From: Candidatus Aciduliprofundum sp. JdFR-45
GTDB taxonomy: Archaea; Thermoplasmatota; Thermoplasmata; Thermoplasmatales; JdFR-45
Assembly: GCA_002011395.1 (NCBI GenBank)
Contig: MTNG01000096.1
Location: 1-16,261 of the forward strand
Direction of reading: 5' to 3'
Length of the DNA: 16,261 bases
Below the pieces are notes generated by a model. It had not been told where the DNA came from, ran no database searches, and saw nothing but the letters and a program-made list of their open reading frames with translations. Made by a program: the position numbers and the translations under genes. Positions 12,839 to 16,261 of this stretch are shown piece after piece. Position 1 is the first letter of the stretch. Every line of letters starts with the position of its first letter.

Positions 12839-14314
12839 TCAGACGTGGTAATCCCCGGGCGTGTCGTTCCAGTAGTAATAGCCCATCTCGCGCTGAATCG
12901 GGCTGAGCTCCTGTCGCACGCCGAGGGCCAGTGTGCCGTATCTCTCCTTTATCTGTTCTTCCACCGGCCTGGCTATTCTCACGGCCGCCTCTATGTGCTT
13001 CCTCTCTATGTAAGGGTCGCCGTTCATGATGGCCATATCTCCCGCGGCCCTTATCACGCCCCCCAGTTCGCGGAGACGAAGGGTTAACGAATCACGGGCG
13101 CCGTCCATGGTGCGTGCCCTCTTGCGCCCCTCCTCTATCACCGCCATTATGGCCTCCCTCGTGGCCGGGGGAATGCGCCCGTCCATTGCTATCTCCTGCG
13201 CCACAAACTGTGCGTATTTCGCTCTGTTTTCCTCTGTATCGAGCATCACGGTGTTCATGAGAACCTCGTAACCCTCTCCCTGTATTCTGCTCCGCAGGGG
13301 CGAGAGTATGTGCGGTACGTCCTGTATGTTGCACGCCGCCACGAGTATGAAGTCCGCGGGGACGTCGTCAACCCTGACGCTCGCGCCGGCGCTCTGCGGA
13401 TTGCGCCCCGTTATGGGGAACCTTTTCTCCTGCATAGCGGTGAGTATATACCTCTGGAGATGGCCCAGTTGGGTCACCTCGTCTATGAAGAGCACGCCCT
13501 CGTGCGCCTCGTGGATCGCGCCCGGCACAACGCGCTCGTAGGGGGGCGTGCCGAGTTGCGGATGCCCCCCGTAGGGGTCGTGGCGGACATCTCCCAAGAG
13601 CTCCGTCTCGCTCGCCCCCGTGGCCAGCACGAATGGATTTCGGTTCACGGGCACGATCACCTTGTGAGGGCTGCGCCTCTCTATCTCCCTCCTCTTCTGG
13701 AGCGCCTTCTCGTCGAGCACCCTTATGCGGTCGCCCGCCCGCTCGTAGACGATGACCTCCTCCTTTCCGTCCCCCGCCCTGCGTGTGGCCGTCACGCGGG
13801 TCGGGAATGAAGCGATGCCGATGGTGGCCCCTATGGCGGCGAACAGGTCGCCGAAGGGGTTGCCGGGCTGTGGGCCCGCCTTGGGCCTGCCGCACTTCGG
13901 GCAGATGACCTCGTCCGGGGGAGAGTACATCCCGCAGGAGGAGCAGAGGAAGCCGAGTTGCTGGGCTATTCGGGGCGGTGCCTCCTCGGGGGCTATGGTG
14001 TGTCCCTCCGCCCCCAGCACCTCGCGCTTCTCCCTCTCCACCTCCTCGCGTGTCTTTATCTCCACGAAGGGCCTCTCCGGATTCTGCGGGTTGTGGACCA
14101 CGCGTATCTCCTGCCTGGGTGGGGGGAGGTACAGCGCCATGGCCTGGGCCAGCATGGACTTGCCTATGCCGGGCGGACCGACGAGCAGAAGGTGCCTCCT
14201 CTGCCTGACAGCTATTCGGGCTATCTCCACGGCGGTTTCCTGCCCTATAACACGCTCAAAGGGGTCGTCCGGTATCGCCACGTCCTCCGTTGTATCAATA
14301 TCATCCAGCATCAT
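12839..14314 (-). CDS. Lon-like AAA+ ATPase with zinc ribbon, lacking the protease domain
   Basis: A 491-residue AAA+ ATPase closest to the ATPase part of archaeal LonB. The N-terminus TTEDVAIPDDPFERVIGQE precedes Walker A GPPGIGKS (residues 46-53); Walker B is GVLFIDEVTQL, followed by QRYILTAMQEKRFPITGRN and a sensor-like LVAACN. Where LonB carries membrane segments, this protein has a zinc ribbon (C124, C127, C138, C141; LCSSCG and ICPKCG). It ends after the helical lid (SLTLRLRELGGVIRAAGD, IERKHIEAAVRIARP) with no Ser-Lys peptidase domain. Its start overlaps the dnaG stop by 4 bp, implying coupled expression and perhaps a shared role in replication or RNA handling. A Mg-chelatase-like label is possible. 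I see no frameshift. Confidence 0.8.
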   Translation of the reverse strand: MMLDDIDTTEDVAIPDDPFERVIGQETAVEIARIAVRQRRHLLLVGPPGIGKSMLAQAMALYLPPPRQEIRVVHNPQNPERPFVEIKTREEVEREKREVLGAEGHTIAPEEAPPRIAQQLGFLCSSCGMYSPPDEVICPKCGRPKAGPQPGNPFGDLFAAIGATIGIASFPTRVTATRRAGDGKEEVIVYERAGDRIRVLDEKALQKRREIERRSPHKVIVPVNRNPFVLATGASETELLGDVRHDPYGGHPQLGTPPYERVVPGAIHEAHEGVLFIDEVTQLGHLQRYILTAMQEKRFPITGRNPQSAGASVRVDDVPADFILVAACNIQDVPHILSPLRSRIQGEGYEVLMNTVMLDTEENRAKYAQFVAQEIAMDGRIPPATREAIMAVIEEGRKRARTMDGARDSLTLRLRELGGVIRAAGDMAIMNGDPYIERKHIEAAVRIARPVEEQIKERYGTLALGVRQELSPIQREMGYYYWNDTPGDYHV

Positions 14315-15561
14315 TTTCTCCCGTTATTGCCCAGCGTGATGACCTTCAGGTCAGCCGGTTTTTTGGTCACGTTGCCCAGGCGGTACGCGTATATCTTCTT
14401 GATGCCCTTCCTGTGAGCAACGTCAATCAACCGCTGAGATACAACGCCTCCCAGAACCAGCGCCTCTGCCTCAACATCTTCCGACGCCAATTTTTCCACG
14501 AGTTCGCCGATGGGGTACTCGGCCACGACCTTCATATCGCCGTCCACGAGCAGTGCCACCTTGCGGGACGCTGCATCCTGAAGGAGTTTTTCCTCGTCCC
14601 GGAGTTTCTTCTCCTCCTTCTTCTTACGTCCTCTCGCCTGCTTTTCTGGCTTTTTTTCCTCTTCGGGTGGCGGCTGGAGGTGCACCTCCTCCGCCTTCCT
14701 CCTCTCCTCCAAACTCTTCAGTTCCTCGGTCATTCCGTGGAGGGCAAGGTACTGGTCCACGGGCATCTTGTTGCGCAGGGCCTTTATGATCTGCTTGTAC
14801 GTCAACTCCTCCACCTCGTAGCCCTGCGGTGCGCGGGTGACGAAGTCAATGTCGGCGACCTGCAGCAGCTCCTTGAGTATGAGGTCTCCGCCCCGGTCGC
14901 CGTCCAGAAACGCCGTGACCACCTTCTCGCGTGACAGTTTTATTATGGTCTCCGGGATGCTCGTGCCGTTCACCGCTATGGCGTTCTTTATGCCGTACCT
15001 GAGCAGGTTGAGGACGTCGCTCCGCCCCTCCACAATTATTATGGCATCCGAGGTCGGCACGTTGGGCCCCGCGGGCAGGCGGTCCTCGCCGTAGGTGATT
15101 ATCTCTGCGCTCTCTATTATTCCGCGCACAGCGTTGACCAGGTCCTCCGTTATGGACTTGTTCTGCTCCAGAAGTTGCTTTGCGAGTTCCTGCGCCCTCT
15201 CTATGATCTTCCTCCTCTTGCTGGCTCGTATGTCCTCTATGGATATTACCTCCACGTGGGCCTTGCACGGTCCAACGCGGTCTATGGTCTCCAGGGCCGC
15301 CGCTATTATGGCGGTCTCAATCTGGTCAAGGCTGGAGGGCACGAGTATGTGTCCCTCTGACTTTCCCTTGTGGGACTTTATCTCAACCTCTATCCTGCCT
15401 ATCCTCCCGCTCTTCTGAAGGTCCCGGAGGTCCAGTTCCTCCCCCAGGAGGCCCTCAGTCTGCCCGAATATGGCGCCCACGACGTCCGGGCGCTCAACAA
15501 CCCCTTCTGCCACTATCTTGGCCTTTATCACGTACTTCATTGACTGCGGGTCCATGTACAT
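14311..15561 (-). CDS. dnaG: DNA primase-like DnaG, archaeal type
   Basis: Archaeal DnaG has a Toprim catalytic fold; it is known as a stable, RNA-binding part of the archaeal exosome and has primase activity in some species. The 416-residue protein has an N-terminal archaeal domain (MKYVIKAKIVAEGVVERPDV), a Toprim domain with E178 (VEGRSDVLNLL) and D220/D222 (LDGDRGGD), a Lys/Glu-rich linker of about 283-330, and the archaeal C-terminal domain (VALLVDGDMKVVAEYPIGEL, LVLGGVVSQRLIDVAHRKG). The ATG at 15559-15561 is chosen because GAGGTGAT (15566-15573) precedes it at ideal spacing; ATGs at 15555 and 15567 are alternatives. A structured leader lies directly upstream. Confidence 0.95.
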   Translation of the reverse strand: MYMDPQSMKYVIKAKIVAEGVVERPDVVGAIFGQTEGLLGEELDLRDLQKSGRIGRIEVEIKSHKGKSEGHILVPSSLDQIETAIIAAALETIDRVGPCKAHVEVISIEDIRASKRRKIIERAQELAKQLLEQNKSITEDLVNAVRGIIESAEIITYGEDRLPAGPNVPTSDAIIIVEGRSDVLNLLRYGIKNAIAVNGTSIPETIIKLSREKVVTAFLDGDRGGDLILKELLQVADIDFVTRAPQGYEVEELTYKQIIKALRNKMPVDQYLALHGMTEELKSLEERRKAEEVHLQPPPEEEKKPEKQARGRKKKEEKKLRDEEKLLQDAASRKVALLVDGDMKVVAEYPIGELVEKLASEDVEAEALVLGGVVSQRLIDVAHRKGIKKIYAYRLGNVTKKPADLKVITLGNNGRK

Positions 15562-15581
15562 GCGCATCACCTCTCGTCCCG

Positions 15582-15703
15582 ACTCCGAGAAAATAGTCAC
15601 CTTACACCGCATGCTGCGGCACCTTATTCCCTCACACCACGCTGACGGGATGATGTGATTCTGTTGAGCGTGATATGTGACCGGGTGACTATTTTCCCGG
15701 AGT
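15582..15703 (-). ncRNA. Candidate structured RNA / leader element upstream of dnaG
   Basis: About 122 nt that fold as a three-way junction. P1: 15582-15601 pairs with 15684-15703, 20 bp; the one imperfect pair (15588/15697) is G-U on the minus strand but A-C on the plus strand. P2: CCGCA and TGCGG with a 3-nt loop (15607-15619). P3: TCACA (15632-15636) with TGTGA (15676-15680), a small internal loop, then CACGCT (15638-15643) with AGCGTG (15667-15672), and a 23-nt loop. A TATA box centred near 15732 predicts a transcript beginning at about 15705, at the foot of P1. P1 closes 8 nt before the dnaG ribosome site. It matches no RNA family I know. It could act as a cis-regulatory leader or a separate small RNA; a short inverted-repeat element (MITE) is the main alternative. 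Confidence 0.5.
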
Positions 15704-15727
15704 GATGAGGGAAGCATGACGCGTTGG

Positions 15728-15736
15728 TTTATAAAA
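15728..15736 (-). promoter_or_regulatory. TATA box for dnaG and its leader RNA
   Basis: TTTTATAAA on the minus strand is a near-consensus archaeal TATA box. Its centre is about 27 nt from 15705, the foot of the P1 helix. The transcript would carry a leader of about 140 nt, unusually long for this window, where most leaders look absent or under 20 nt. Confidence 0.6.
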
Positions 15737-15758
15737 TTTGTGTTGTCCTCTCCGAAAG

Positions 15759-15764
15759 TTTTAA
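15759..15764 (+). promoter_or_regulatory. TATA-like element for the 126-residue protein gene
   Basis: TTTTAA, in GTTTTAACACC, is centred about 28 nt before the ATG at 15790, predicting a leaderless or nearly leaderless transcript. It lies beside the divergent dnaG TATA box. Confidence 0.4.
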
Positions 15765-15789
15765 CACCCTGCAGTGGATAGGGAGAGGT

Positions 15790-16170
15790 ATGCAGAGGAA
15801 GCGCACGTGGAGCGGGCACATAGTGTTCAAAAAGGGGTTCAGATGGAAGGACCTTGAGGAGGTTTTCCCCGATCTCCTGCGCCTGTTTCTGGAGGAGTCG
15901 CGGCAGTACGAGGAGGAGATGTACAGGATATATCTGGAGCTGAATATGCGCGATATAAAGGCGGACAGGAAGCCGGAGGGGTATCTGCGGGGCAGCAAGA
16001 TGAAGATGGTCTTCCCGCTCACGAAGAGCCCGCAGATGTACTTCCACAGGGGCGTTCACAGCGCCGAGATTGTGAAGATAACGGAGAGGGTCAGCGAGTT
16101 CCTTGCGCGTAGGGGGATAAAGCACGACGTCAAGTGGAACGAACTCAGGATACTCGCGCTCAAGAGGTGA
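15790..16170 (+). CDS. Conserved-looking protein of unknown function, 126 residues
   Basis: I do not recognise the family. The soluble, strongly charged product reads MQRKRTWSGHIVFKKGFRWK at the start, has a long acidic helix (about residues 23-53, LEEVFPDLLRLFLEESRQYE onward), then KMKMVFPLTKSPQMYFHRGV and a C-terminal helix and strand (ITERVSEFLARRGI, WNELRILALKR). There is no membrane segment, signal peptide or cysteine. The ATG is chosen because a TATA-like element is about 28 nt upstream; an upstream in-frame start at 15724 would run through the promoter. It is divergent from dnaG and begins a run with the CBS-domain gene 6 bp downstream. Confidence 0.75.
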   Translation: MQRKRTWSGHIVFKKGFRWKDLEEVFPDLLRLFLEESRQYEEEMYRIYLELNMRDIKADRKPEGYLRGSKMKMVFPLTKSPQMYFHRGVHSAEIVKITERVSEFLARRGIKHDVKWNELRILALKR

Positions 16171-16176
16171 TGCCGG

Positions 16177-16261
16177 GTGAAGGTGGGACAGGTCATGAAG
16201 AGGGATGTCGTCCGCGCCTCCCCGGACGAGGACGTGAGGAGCATCGCAAAGAAGATGATAG
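16177..16261 (+). CDS. CBS-domain protein (3' truncated)
   Basis: Only the first 28 codons are in the window: MKVGQVMKRDVVRASPDEDV then RSIAKKMI, the usual opening of a CBS domain (strand, V-x-x-D-T/E-D-V-type turn, helix). CBS pairs bind adenosyl nucleotides and regulate a partner domain, which lies beyond the end. The start is a GTG, 5 nt after GAGGTGAT, a ribosome site embedded in the last codons and stop of the preceding gene. The ATG at 16170 is in another frame and does not give a CBS sequence. Confidence 0.85.
   Translation, partial: MKVGQVMKRDVVRASPDEDVRSIAKKMI

Noticed and set aside
15582..15703. 5S rRNA, SRP RNA, C/D or H/ACA guide RNA as identity of the dnaG leader structure
   Set aside because: Length and three-way junction recall 5S rRNA, but the helix lengths and conserved loop sequences do not fit. 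No SRP Alu/S-domain loops, no properly ordered C/D boxes and no terminal ACA are seen.
15582..15703. Short transposon-like element (MITE) with 20-bp terminal inverted repeats
   Set aside because: No target-site duplication is visible at the flanks, the internal sequence has further nested stems, and the TATA spacing matches the P1 foot. It remains the main alternative until copy number is checked.
15724..15789. Upstream extension of the 126-residue protein to the in-frame start at 15724
   Set aside because: The extension would translate the TATA-like element and part of the dnaG promoter, and has no ribosome site.
1..16261. CRISPR arrays, tRNA or rRNA genes, insertion sequences, phage genes
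   Set aside because: No regularly spaced repeats, cloverleaf or rRNA-like sequence, transposase, integrase or phage structural motifs were seen on either strand.

Overview
The window is GC-rich archaeal chromosomal DNA. Archaeal marks are the archaeal-type methionine adenosyltransferase, archaeal DnaG with its central Toprim fold, Ogg2, the two-subunit ADP-forming acetyl-CoA synthetase, Lrp/AsnC regulators, and TATA boxes that often lie 25-30 nt from the start codon (leaderless mRNAs) alongside GAGGTGAT-type ribosome sites. The gene mix suits a euryarchaeal, possibly Thermoplasmatota-related, anaerobe or microaerophile exposed to oxygen. The lineage is an inference; there is no rRNA here.

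Layout. 1-1045 (+): 3' part of methionine adenosyltransferase. 1048-6693 (-): up to twelve tightly packed genes. From the promoter side they are flavin reductase, ferritin-like diiron protein, rubredoxin, flavodiiron protein, ferritin, class I desulfoferrodoxin, small HTH protein, rubrerythrin and hemerythrin, then a TIGR04076-type protein, an AhpD-like protein and a GNAT acetyltransferase. The first nine form an almost complete oxygen, superoxide, peroxide and iron-handling island. 6810-7981 (+): a divergent Lrp regulator and SfsA. 7956-9499 (-): a DDAH-like amidinohydrolase and the 8-oxoguanine glycosylase Ogg2. 9632-11670 (+): both acetyl-CoA synthetase subunits. 11731-11799 (-): a probable 22-residue protein with its own ribosome site and terminator. 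11956-12837 (+): a double-HTH Lrp-like regulator. 12839-15561 (-): dnaG followed, with a 4-bp overlap, by a Lon-like AAA+ ATPase that has a zinc ribbon and no protease domain. 15790-16261 (+): an unrecognised 126-residue protein and the start of a CBS-domain protein.

The most unusual object is the dnaG leader, 15582-15703. A 20-bp helix closes two inner hairpins as a three-way junction. It begins about 27 nt after a TATA box and ends about 20 nt before the dnaG start. The single imperfect pair is G-U on the dnaG strand but A-C on the other, which favours a structured RNA read with dnaG. Several other promoters carry perfect dyads around or near their TATA boxes.
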